DNA of 13,860 nucleotides from Actinomycetes bacterium (GTDB lineage: Bacteria > Actinomycetota > Acidimicrobiia > Acidimicrobiales > RAAP-2): positions 1-13,860 of the forward strand of contig JAKCEC010000018.1 in the NCBI GenBank assembly GCA_021841725.1. The letters are read 5' to 3'. The position numbers were made by a program, and so were the translations under genes. The notes beneath the pieces were generated by a model, which was given only the letters and a program-made list of their open reading frames with translations, ran no database searches and was not told the DNA's origin. Within the stretch, counting starts at the first letter, position 1. Each line of letters opens with the position of its first letter. Below, one piece after another: positions 1 to 5,971 of this stretch.

Positions 1-800
1 AGACGACCCACCTCGACTCGTCGACGCGGGAGGTCCACGCGCGCCACGAAGCGCTTCTCGCCGTCACGACCCGGCAGCACGCCGCGACGCTGACCGACGG
101 TCATCAATTCCGCGGCGTCGGTGTGTCCGACCACCTCACCGCTCGCGCGGTCGACCACGTCGGCACCCGAGAGCGCGATGCGCGAGCGTAAGAAGGCCTC
201 GCGACCCCGGGAGGCCTCGATGAAGCAGACGTCCTGGGAGTCGGGCTTGTCCCACGTGCGCAGTCCGACGCGTGACGCGTGCGCGCGCACCTCACTCTTC
301 TCCATGGCCCCGATGGGCAAGAGGAGACGCGCCAGTTGCGCGCGACCCAAGTAACCCAGGACGTAGCTCTGATCCTTGGCGTGGTCCGCGCCGCGCGTCA
401 GCACCGGCTCGGGACCGCGCCACTGCACTTGGGCGTGGTGACCGGTCGCCACCGCCTCGAAGCCGAGCCGCCACGCCCGATCGAAGAGGAGGTCGAACTT
501 GATGTGCCGATTGCACTCGATACAGGGGTTCGGCGACTCGCCGCGAGCGTGTCCCTGCACGAAGGGAGTGACCACGCGGTCCTCGAACTCCTCGGTGTAG
601 TTGAAGACGTGGTGGTCGATGCCCAGGGTCTGGGCGACCCGTCGCGCGTCCTCGACGTCGGCCACCGAGCAGCAGCCCGAGTCCGAGACCCCACCCCAGA
701 GTTTCAACGTGGCCCCGACGACCTCGTGGCCCGCCTCGAGCAACAGCGCCGCCGCCACCGACGAATCAACGCCACCACTCATCGCCACGAGGACTTTCAT
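1..800 (-). CDS. mnmA: tRNA-specific 2-thiouridylase MnmA (3' end cut by window)
   Basis: This enzyme adenylates U34 of Lys, Glu and Gln tRNAs and replaces its 2-oxygen with sulfur, in the cytoplasm, using sulfur passed on from a cysteine desulfurase. The ATG at 798-800 opens MKVLVAMSGGVDSS, the PP-loop ATP pyrophosphatase motif. Further family marks follow in order: GCC at 42-44, NPCIECN with nucleophile candidate Cys96, ATGHHA near 117-122, KDQSY near 136-140, and DSQDVCFI with the second catalytic Cys192. About 266 residues are visible out of the usual 350-370, so the C-terminal beta-barrel lies outside. The start is 16 bases behind the stop of the cysteine desulfurase, with no clear Shine-Dalgarno, so it is probably translated by coupling. 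The iscS-mnmA order matches the arrangement known in mycobacteria. No frameshift or missing catalytic residue is seen. Confidence 0.96.
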   Translation of the reverse strand, partial: MKVLVAMSGGVDSSVAAALLLEAGHEVVGATLKLWGGVSDSGCCSVADVEDARRVAQTLGIDHHVFNYTEEFEDRVVTPFVQGHARGESPNPCIECNRHIKFDLLFDRAWRLGFEAVATGHHAQVQWRGPEPVLTRGADHAKDQSYVLGYLGRAQLARLLLPIGAMEKSEVRAHASRVGLRTWDKPDSQDVCFIEASRGREAFLRSRIALSGADVVDRASGEVVGHTDAAELMTVGQRRGVLPGRDGEKRFVARVDLPRRRVEVGR

Positions 801-816
801 GGTCCCAGTCTGCCAG

Positions 817-1992
817 TCAGACCCCGGGGCCCGTCGCGTCGCGCAGGCGATCGACGGCGCGCGTCAGCGCCGCGACGACCGCGGTGACGTCATCGTCGCT
901 GGTCTCACGGCCCATCGTCAGGCGCAGCGCGCCGCGCGCGCGCGCCGGCGCGACCCCCATGGCCGCCAGGACGTGACTCGCCCCCGCCGCGCCACTGGAG
1001 CAACTCGAGGCCGCCGAGGCGCACACGCCGTCGCGGTCGAGCAGAAAGAGCAACTCGTCGCTGGCCAAACCCTCGAAGGTCACGTGCAGCGTCCCCGGCA
1101 ACGTGGCCGCCCCCTCCGCGGTGATCCGCGCGCCGGGCATCCGCGCCAGCGACGCGCGCAGACGCGCCTGGTGCGCTCGCACGCGGACCTCGCCCCGGAC
1201 GCGGTCCTCCTCGACGCAGCGCAGCGCCGCGGCCAAGCCGACGCAGGCGGCGACGTCCACCGTCCCGCCGCGACGGCCCCGCTCTTGACCGCCACCGGGC
1301 GTCACCGCGACCAGGTTCACGTCCGCGCGCACCACGAGCGCGCCCGCGTTGACCGGCCCACCCAACTTGTGCGCACAGATCGAGACGGCGTCGATCCCGG
1401 CGCAGTACTGGGCCAGGTCGAGCCAGGGCGCGGCGGCCACCGCGTCGCTGTGGGTCACGGTGGCCTCCGGGGCGCGCTCGCGCACCGCGGCGGCCACCGC
1501 GTCGAGGGGTTGCAGGACGCCGGTCTCATTGTTCGCGGCCATCACGCTCACCAGGGCCACGGTGTCGTCGAGCGTCTCGTAGAGCGCCCCCACGTCGAGG
1601 ACGCCGTCGGCGTCGACGCCGACCTCCCTCACGCGCACCGACTCGAACTCCTCGGCCAGCGATCGTGCGGTGTCCAGGACCGCGTGGTGCTCGATCGCCG
1701 AGACCACCAGGGTCGTGCGCTCGTGGGAGCGACGGTGCGCGAGCGCCACGCCGCGCAGCGCCAACGTGCACGATTCGGTGCCCCCGGCGGTGAAGATGAC
1801 CCCGCCGGGTTCGGCGCCCACGAAGGCCGCCACCACGTCACGGGCCTCCTCCACGGCACGGCTCGCCTCGCGCGCGGCGCGGTGGCTACCCGACGGGTTC
1901 CCGACCACGCCGTGCATCCACGGCGCCATCGCGGCGGTGACTTCGTCTCGACGCGGCGCGGAGGCCGCGTGATCGAAGTAGTACTGGCTCAC
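817..1992 (-). CDS. iscS: Cysteine desulfurase, IscS/NifS family
   Basis: A PLP enzyme that takes sulfur from cysteine as a persulfide and hands it to acceptors such as MnmA and Fe-S assembly proteins. The 391-residue product starts with a GTG (VSQYYFDHAAS, the usual family N-terminus). An upstream extension of the frame would lie inside the neighbouring dehydrogenase gene and has no family similarity. Visible marks: TAGGTES near 68-74, EHH near 101-103, AANNETG 152-158, HSDAV 181-185, AHKLGGP with PLP lysine Lys209, GGGQERGRRGGT 233-244, and the short active-site loop with catalytic Cys331 in SSCSSG. The residue three after Asp183, normally Gln beside the PLP, is Ala186. The GTG overlaps the upstream gene's TGA in a GTGA (1989-1992), and mnmA follows after 16 bases, so tRNA thiolation is the likely main role. 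SufS is less likely because the loop is short and no suf genes are present. Confidence 0.95.
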   Translation of the reverse strand: MSQYYFDHAASAPRRDEVTAAMAPWMHGVVGNPSGSHRAAREASRAVEEARDVVAAFVGAEPGGVIFTAGGTESCTLALRGVALAHRRSHERTTLVVSAIEHHAVLDTARSLAEEFESVRVREVGVDADGVLDVGALYETLDDTVALVSVMAANNETGVLQPLDAVAAAVRERAPEATVTHSDAVAAAPWLDLAQYCAGIDAVSICAHKLGGPVNAGALVVRADVNLVAVTPGGGQERGRRGGTVDVAACVGLAAALRCVEEDRVRGEVRVRAHQARLRASLARMPGARITAEGAATLPGTLHVTFEGLASDELLFLLDRDGVCASAASSCSSGAAGASHVLAAMGVAPARARGALRLTMGRETSDDDVTAVVAALTRAVDRLRDATGPGV

Positions 1993-3353
1993 GCGATATA
2001 GAACGACTTCGTGTTCGTGAACTCGCGCACGCCGGCGACGCCCAGTTCGCGGCCGTAGCCCGACGCTTTCACTCCGCCGAAGGGCAACTCGGGCATCGAG
2101 GCGACCATGGCGTTGGCGAAGACGATGCCCACGTCGAGTCCGGCGATCACCTGATCGATCTCCTGGGGGTCGGTGGCCCACACCGAGCCCGACAGGCCCC
2201 AGGGCGTGTCGTTGGCGTAGCGAATGGCCTCCTCCAGGTCGTCGACCACGTGCACCACCGCGACGGGCCCGAACAACTCCTCGTTACTGGCCGGCGCGGT
2301 CTCGGGAACGTCCACCAACACGGTGGGCGGGAAGAAGTAGCCCGGACCCTCCTGGGGGGTGCCGCCCGTCGTCGCCACGGCCCCCTGGGCCAGGGACTCC
2401 GCGACCTGCTGGGACAGCGTCTGCAACTGCGCCGCGTTGGCCAGGGGTCCGAGCACCGTCGCGGCGTCCATGGGGTCGCCCACCGGCGCCGCCGCCATCG
2501 CCGCGGAGAAGCGCGCGATGAACTCGTCGGCCACGTCACGCACCACGATGAAGCGCTTCGCGCAAATGCACGCCTGGCCGTTGTTCTGCAGGCGCGCCGT
2601 CACCGCGAGGGGCACGGTGTGGTCGAGGTCGGCCGACTTGGCCACGATGAAGGGGTCCGATCCACCGAGTTCGAGCACGCACTTCTTCAGGTGCTTGCCC
2701 GCGATGGAGGCCACGGAGCGTCCCGCCGTCTCGCCGCCGGTCACCGTAACGGCGGCCACGCGCGGGTCGGCGATGACCATCTCGATGCGCCGCGACTCGA
2801 GGAAGAGATTCGTGAAGAGTCCCTGGGGGAAACCCGCGCGCGCGAAGAGTTGCTCGACGTACTGCGCGCACCCGGGGACGCTCGAGGAGTGCTTGAGGAC
2901 GATCGGGTTGCCGGCCATGATGTTGGGCACCGCGACGCGGATGATCTGCCACAGCGGGAAGTTCCAGGGCATCACGGCGAGCAGGGGGCCCAGTGGCTCG
3001 TGACGGATGCCACTGCGCGAGGCCTTCGTGGTCACGTACTCCGTCGCGAGCATGCCCTCGGCGTGCTCGGCGTAGTAGCGCATGGTGAGCGCACACTTGG
3101 CCGCTTCGCCCTTGGCCGCGGCGAACGTCTTGCCCATCTCTGAGGTCATGAGGGCCGCGGCCACGGGAATCTCACCCTCGAGCAGTTCGGCGACGCGGAC
3201 CATCAACTCGGCGCGCTCGGCGAAGGGGGTGGTCTTCCACTTCACGAAGGCGGCGTGAGCGCTCGCGAGCGCGGCGTCGACGTAGGCGTCGTCGTGGGTG
3301 GGGTACTCACCGACGACGGCTTCGGTGGCGGGGTTGATGGCGGTGAAGGTCAT
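1989..3353 (-). CDS. NAD(P)-dependent aldehyde dehydrogenase, GabD1/Sad succinate-semialdehyde type
   Basis: It probably oxidises succinate semialdehyde, or a related short semialdehyde, to the acid, feeding GABA-shunt carbon into the TCA cycle in the cytoplasm. The 454 residues fit the short GabD1/Sad branch. Landmarks: MPWNFP at 128-133 (Asn131 in the oxyanion hole), KHSSSVPG at 154-161, TVTGGETAGR in the cofactor fold near 203-212, VLELGGSDPF with general base Glu228, NNGQACICAKR with catalytic Cys262, EELFGPV near 358-364, and the C-terminal LPFGGVKASGYGREL. The run around Glu228 closely resembles E. coli Sad as I recall it. Substrate choice is inferred from subfamily, and other semialdehydes remain possible. 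The ATG is 4 bases from the stop of the MFS gene, and the TGA overlaps the iscS GTG, so it sits mid-operon. No Shine-Dalgarno is visible. Confidence 0.9.
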   Translation of the reverse strand: MTFTAINPATEAVVGEYPTHDDAYVDAALASAHAAFVKWKTTPFAERAELMVRVAELLEGEIPVAAALMTSEMGKTFAAAKGEAAKCALTMRYYAEHAEGMLATEYVTTKASRSGIRHEPLGPLLAVMPWNFPLWQIIRVAVPNIMAGNPIVLKHSSSVPGCAQYVEQLFARAGFPQGLFTNLFLESRRIEMVIADPRVAAVTVTGGETAGRSVASIAGKHLKKCVLELGGSDPFIVAKSADLDHTVPLAVTARLQNNGQACICAKRFIVVRDVADEFIARFSAAMAAAPVGDPMDAATVLGPLANAAQLQTLSQQVAESLAQGAVATTGGTPQEGPGYFFPPTVLVDVPETAPASNEELFGPVAVVHVVDDLEEAIRYANDTPWGLSGSVWATDPQEIDQVIAGLDVGIVFANAMVASMPELPFGGVKASGYGRELGVAGVREFTNTKSFYIA

Positions 3354-3357
3354 AACG

Positions 3358-4608
3358 CTAGTCTGCCACGGAAAGCGTGAGTTGCGACGGGTCGGCGGCC
3401 ATTTGGTGCCAGTACTGGGGCCGAAAAAAACTCAGCCCGACGAGCACGCCGGCGAAGCCCACGGCGGCGACCAGCGACACCGGCCGCACCCCGAAATGGT
3501 GGGCCAGGGCGGCCTGGACCACGGCGCCGAGGGGGTAGAACAGCGACAGCGACAAGACGTAGAGCGACAGAATGCGCGAACGCTCCTTCGCCGGCGCGTG
3601 CAGTTGCACCGACGCGTTGAGTCCCGTCAGGGTCCCCACGTAGGAGCCCCCCAACACGACCAGGGCGAGGGCCGACCACACGAGGCTCGGCGCGTAGGCG
3701 TAGAGCGCTTCCATCAGGGCCATCGCCATCATCGATCCGCGCAGCACGACCAAGCGTGACGTGCGCTTGGCCAGGGCCGGCAGGGTCAGGGCGCCGATCA
3801 CGGCCCCCACCCCCTGGGCGGTCACCAGCCACGAGGTACCCACCTTGCCCGAGTGCAGCACGTCGATCGCCATGGCCGGCACCAGGGTGATGAAGGGACT
3901 GACGAAGAGCGCGACGGTGCCCACCCCGATGATGGCGTTGCGGCACCCGTGGGTGCGCCAGGCCATCCGCAGTCCCACCAGCGTCTCGGCCACGATGGCC
4001 AAGCGGGTCGTCACCCGCTCTCGCGCGGGGGTGCGCACGAAGGAGAAGGCGATCACCACGACGATGAAGGACACCGCGTTGGCGGCGAAACACCAGCCGG
4101 GATTGCCGACCGCCAGGGTCACCGCGGCGAGGACGGGTCCGATGATGCGACCCAGGTTGAACTGCGCCGAGCCCAGCGAGACCGCGGCCAGCACCTCGTC
4201 GGCGCCGACCAGGTCGGGCAGCAGTGACTGCCAGGCCGACCACGAGGCCGAGGAACAAAATCCCTCCGCGACCGCCAGGTAACAGGCCAACGGCGCCGAG
4301 AGGTGGTGAGTCAACTCGGCGATAGCCAGGGCGCTCGCCGCGCTCGCCTGAGCGAGGTTGTTGAACTGGATCCAACGCTGGCGCGACACGCGGTCCGCCA
4401 TCACCCCGCCCACCGGCGATCCGATCAGGGCGGGCAGCCACGCCGCGACCGTGAGCAGACCCAGCCACAGGGCGTTGTGGGTAGTGACTTGGAGATAGAC
4501 CCCCAGCGCCACGCTCTGCATCCAGGTGCCCGTGGAGGAGATGAAATTCGATCCCAGGGCCAGGGCGAAACTGCGGTGGCGCAGGGGGGCGAAGGATGCG
4601 GACGCCAT
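3358..4608 (-). CDS. MFS transporter, MFS_3 / EntS-like exporter family
   Basis: A 416-residue major facilitator, probably a 12-helix proton-coupled exporter in the cytoplasmic membrane. Its substrate cannot be read from sequence. The N-terminus (FAPLRHRSFALALGSNF, then GTWMQSVALGVYL) is typical of the MFS_3 branch that includes the enterobactin exporter EntS. Loop 2-3 carries a motif A variant, GSPVGGVMADRVSRQR at about 63-78. Further hydrophobic helices follow through the chain, including NPGWCFAANAVSFIVVVIAF and a glycine-rich VVLGGSYVGTL segment. I start at the ATG at 4606-4608 because the longer frame has a basic, unrelated leader that overlaps the small membrane ORF upstream. That start lacks a Shine-Dalgarno and is 19 bases after the small ORF's stop, so it may depend on it. 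Its stop is 4 bases before the dehydrogenase ATG. Confidence 0.88.
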   Translation of the reverse strand: MASASFAPLRHRSFALALGSNFISSTGTWMQSVALGVYLQVTTHNALWLGLLTVAAWLPALIGSPVGGVMADRVSRQRWIQFNNLAQASAASALAIAELTHHLSAPLACYLAVAEGFCSSASWSAWQSLLPDLVGADEVLAAVSLGSAQFNLGRIIGPVLAAVTLAVGNPGWCFAANAVSFIVVVIAFSFVRTPARERVTTRLAIVAETLVGLRMAWRTHGCRNAIIGVGTVALFVSPFITLVPAMAIDVLHSGKVGTSWLVTAQGVGAVIGALTLPALAKRTSRLVVLRGSMMAMALMEALYAYAPSLVWSALALVVLGGSYVGTLTGLNASVQLHAPAKERSRILSLYVLSLSLFYPLGAVVQAALAHHFGVRPVSLVAAVGFAGVLVGLSFFRPQYWHQMAADPSQLTLSVAD

Positions 4609-4627
4609 CGTCGTGCGACCGACGCCG

Positions 4628-4756
4628 TTATTCGCCGTCGCGGTGGCGCCGAGGGCGCAACGCGAACCACCAGACCGAAATGATCGTGGCCAGGGCACCC
4701 AGGACACCCAGCGTGGATTTCATGGCGCGACCGTTAGGTGTTGGCTGCTCACTCAC
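4628..4756 (-). CDS. Putative leaderless single-span membrane microprotein (42 aa)
   Basis: I do not recognise this protein. Starting at the GTG at 4754-4756 it has 42 residues: a short polar N-terminus (VSEQPTPNGRAMK), one hydrophobic span of about 20 residues (STLGVLGALATIISVWWFAL), and a basic tail RPRRHRDGE. By the positive-inside rule the tail would be cytoplasmic. Support for expression is a TACGAT hexamer ending exactly 6 bases before the GTG, the geometry of actinobacterial leaderless genes, and the position 19 bases ahead of the MFS gene as the first cistron of the operon. An internal ATG at 4721-4723 would give a 31-residue version. It could be a partner or regulator of the transporter, a leader ORF for coupling, or chance. 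No homologue is known to me. Confidence 0.45.
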   Translation of the reverse strand: MSEQPTPNGRAMKSTLGVLGALATIISVWWFALRPRRHRDGE

Positions 4757-4762
4757 GGAACC

Positions 4763-4768
4763 ATCGTA
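4763..4768 (-). promoter_or_regulatory. -10 element (TACGAT), leaderless start of microprotein/MFS operon
   Basis: On the minus strand TACGAT fits the TANNNT consensus and is followed by 6 bases (GGTTCC) and then the GTG at 4754-4756. Transcription would begin at or next to the start codon. The -35 zone falls inside the long hairpin at 4773-4807 and has no good match. This is the only promoter candidate seen for the operon running to mnmA. Confidence 0.5.
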
Positions 4769-4772
4769 ATGA

Positions 4773-4807
4773 GGACGGCGCCGGGGCGATTCGCCCCGGC
4801 GCCGTCC
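4773..4807 (-). terminator. Long GC-rich hairpin behind yceI, probable terminator
   Basis: A perfect inverted repeat with 17-base arms: GGACGGCGCCGGGGCGA at 4773-4789 and its exact complement at 4791-4807, with one unpaired base between, so the real loop is a few bases. It lies 27 bases beyond the yceI stop at 4835, where a transcription terminator is expected. There is no uridine tract after it (minus strand continues TCATTACGAT), which is common for actinobacterial terminators. Its far edge is only 4 bases from the TACGAT -10 of the next transcription unit, so it also insulates that promoter. Confidence 0.75.
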
Positions 4808-4834
4808 GCGCACCCTCGGTGATGCCGCGCGAGG

Positions 4835-5392
4835 TCAGCCCTGGGCCTCGACGACCGTCGCCGCCTCGACGTTGAGCTCGATGACGATCTTGTGGCTCAC
4901 GACGGCGGCGCCGTTCTCGAGGTTGCCCTCGAAGTTGACGTTGAAGTCACGTCGGTCGATCTCGGTCGTGGCCTCAAAGCCGATGACGCTCTGACCCGGC
5001 ACGAAGGTCGGGCCCTCGCCGGTGAACTCGACGTTGAAGGTGACCGACTTGGTCACGTCACGGATGGTGAGGTCACCCACCAGGACGTACTCGCTGCCGC
5101 CCTTGGAGGTGAGGCTGGTCGACTGGAAGGTCAGGGTCGGGTAGGTCTCCTGAGCCAAGAAGTCGTTGCTCTTGATGTGCGCGTCGCGCATCTCGTTGTC
5201 GGTGGTGATGCTGTTGGCCTGCACGGTCACGAGGGCCGAGGACGTCTCGGGCGTGTCACCAATGGTGATGGTGCCCGCGAAGTCCGCGAAGCGCCCGCGG
5301 ACCTTGGAGACGACCAAGTGGCGTGCGACGAAGGTGAAGGTCGAGTGGACCGGGTCGATGTTGTAGACACCGGCGGCGGGGAAGTTGCTCAT
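4835..5392 (-). CDS. YceI-family lipocalin-like protein (cytoplasmic form)
   Basis: A 185-residue YceI-like beta-barrel. Family members bind polyisoprenoid or other long-chain lipids in a closed hydrophobic pocket, and several are induced by stress; the ligand here is unknown. Family marks are all present: YNIDPVHSTFTFVARHL at 10-26, VRGRF near 31-35, the MRDAHIKSNDF block at 68-78, YPTLTFQST 84-92, VGDLTIRDVTK 105-115, and IDRRDFNVNF near 145-154. There is no signal peptide or lipobox, so unlike E. coli YceI it should stay in the cytoplasm. The ATG has a good Shine-Dalgarno (5401-5405) 8 bases upstream. It is divergent from a MarR repressor and has a strong promoter with an embedded operator, so repression by that regulator is likely. 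Confidence 0.93.
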   Translation of the reverse strand: MSNFPAAGVYNIDPVHSTFTFVARHLVVSKVRGRFADFAGTITIGDTPETSSALVTVQANSITTDNEMRDAHIKSNDFLAQETYPTLTFQSTSLTSKGGSEYVLVGDLTIRDVTKSVTFNVEFTGEGPTFVPGQSVIGFEATTEIDRRDFNVNFEGNLENGAAVVSHKIVIELNVEAATVVEAQG

Positions 5393-5400
5393 TGTGGATT

Positions 5401-5405
5401 CTCCT
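5401..5405 (-). promoter_or_regulatory. Shine-Dalgarno site of yceI (AGGAG)
   Basis: Minus-strand CAGGAGA sits 8 bases before the yceI ATG. It is one of only a few clear ribosome binding sites in the window, and it fixes the yceI start. Confidence 0.8.
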
Positions 5406-5434
5406 GAAGTATGTACACGAACTGTGCGATCCTC

Positions 5435-5464
5435 ATTATAGTTGCATCTACAACTACTTGTCAA
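5435..5464 (-). promoter_or_regulatory. Consensus sigma-70-type promoter of yceI
   Basis: On the minus strand a perfect TTGACA (5459-5464) and a perfect TATAAT (5435-5440) are separated by 18 bases. A perfect pair is striking in such GC-rich DNA, and the surrounding stretch is clearly AT-richer than the genes. Initiation near 5428 would leave a leader of roughly 35 bases containing the Shine-Dalgarno site. A promoter this strong makes sense if it is normally held off by a repressor, and the inverted repeat at 5439-5456 fills its spacer. Confidence 0.8.
5439..5456. promoter_or_regulatory. Probable MarR operator (TAGTTG-N6-CAACTA)
   Basis: The perfect inverted repeat TAGTTG CATCTA CAACTA occupies the spacer of the yceI promoter and overlaps the first two bases of its -10 box. 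Arm length, spacing and A/T character suit a MarR-family dimer. It lies about 50-65 bases upstream of the marR start, so it may also serve autoregulation. A smaller repeat, TTGT-CAA-ACAA at 5458-5468, covers the -35 box. That this repressor binds here is inferred from adjacency and geometry. Confidence 0.65.
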
Positions 5465-5491
5465 ACAATAATTGCAGAACTAAGAAAGTGC

Positions 5492-5497
5492 TATCAT
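5492..5497 (+). promoter_or_regulatory. -10 element (TATCAT), leaderless start of marR
   Basis: TATCAT fits TANNNT and ends 6 bases before the ATG at 5504, so the transcript would start at or beside the start codon. There is no convincing Shine-Dalgarno ahead of that ATG, which agrees with leaderless translation. No clear -35 box is found at the usual distance. Confidence 0.55.
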
Positions 5498-5503
5498 CTG
5501 ATC

Positions 5504-5971
5504 ATGACTTCCGTCGCTCCCCTGAGTAGCGTGTGTCCCTCCAGTGACGAGAGGGTGACGCTCTTCGCCCTGTTGCTCGACACCAACGCGCGACTCTCGC
5601 GCAGTTTCGCGACGCGCCTCGAGGAGGGCTGCGACATTCCCCTGGCCTGGTTCGAGGTCCTGTTGCAGTTGCGGCGCAGCCCCGAGGGCTCGCTCAAGAT
5701 GAACGAGATCGCCGACGCCATCGTGCACTCCACCGGGGGCACCACCCGACTGGTGGACCGTCTCGAAGAAGCGCAGCTGGTCGAGCGGCAGCACTGTCCG
5801 AGCGACCGCCGAGCGATCCACGTCGCCATCACGGCGACGGGCAATCTCAAGCTCGACGACGCGTTGCGGGTTCACGTGGACTACCTCGACGAGCACCTGT
5901 CGAGTCGCCTGACCTGTGACGAGCGCAGCGAACTCACCGTGCTGTTGACGAAATTGAACGCCGCGCGCTAG
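5504..5971 (+). CDS. MarR-family transcriptional regulator
   Basis: A 155-residue winged-helix repressor of typical MarR length that should act as a DNA-binding dimer. After an N-terminal dimerisation helix (about 16-41), the wHTH runs from about 48 to 113: LKMNEIADAIVHSTGGTTRLVDRLEEAQLV holds the recognition helix, and the wing carries the family signature CPSDRRAIHVAIT at 98-110. A C-terminal helix pair completes the dimer interface. I use the ATG at 5504; the frame stays open to 5411, but that would place the yceI promoter and operator inside the gene. The natural target is the divergent yceI promoter. Four cysteines (11, 43, 98, 138) make thiol sensing possible, but none is in an obvious OhrR position. 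The stop TAG shares CTAG with the ileS stop. Confidence 0.93.
   Translation: MTSVAPLSSVCPSSDERVTLFALLLDTNARLSRSFATRLEEGCDIPLAWFEVLLQLRRSPEGSLKMNEIADAIVHSTGGTTRLVDRLEEAQLVERQHCPSDRRAIHVAITATGNLKLDDALRVHVDYLDEHLSSRLTCDERSELTVLLTKLNAAR

Noticed and set aside
601..2001. 466-codon plus-strand ORF opposite iscS and the start of mnmA
   Set aside because: It is antisense to a gene with complete family motifs. Its product is an Arg/His/Gly-rich string with no recognisable domain, as expected from GC-rich codon bias.
1993..2181. N-terminal extension of the cysteine desulfurase
   Set aside because: The added residues lie in the dehydrogenase gene and are Arg-rich with no similarity; the GTG at 1990-1992 matches the family N-terminus.
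2250..3143. 297-codon plus-strand ORF opposite the aldehyde dehydrogenase
   Set aside because: Low-complexity antisense shadow of a well-supported gene, with no start signal.
5411..5503. 31-residue N-terminal extension of MarR
   Set aside because: It would place the yceI promoter and operator inside the coding region, the base composition differs from coding DNA, and the ATG at 5504 fits MarR length with a -10 just upstream.
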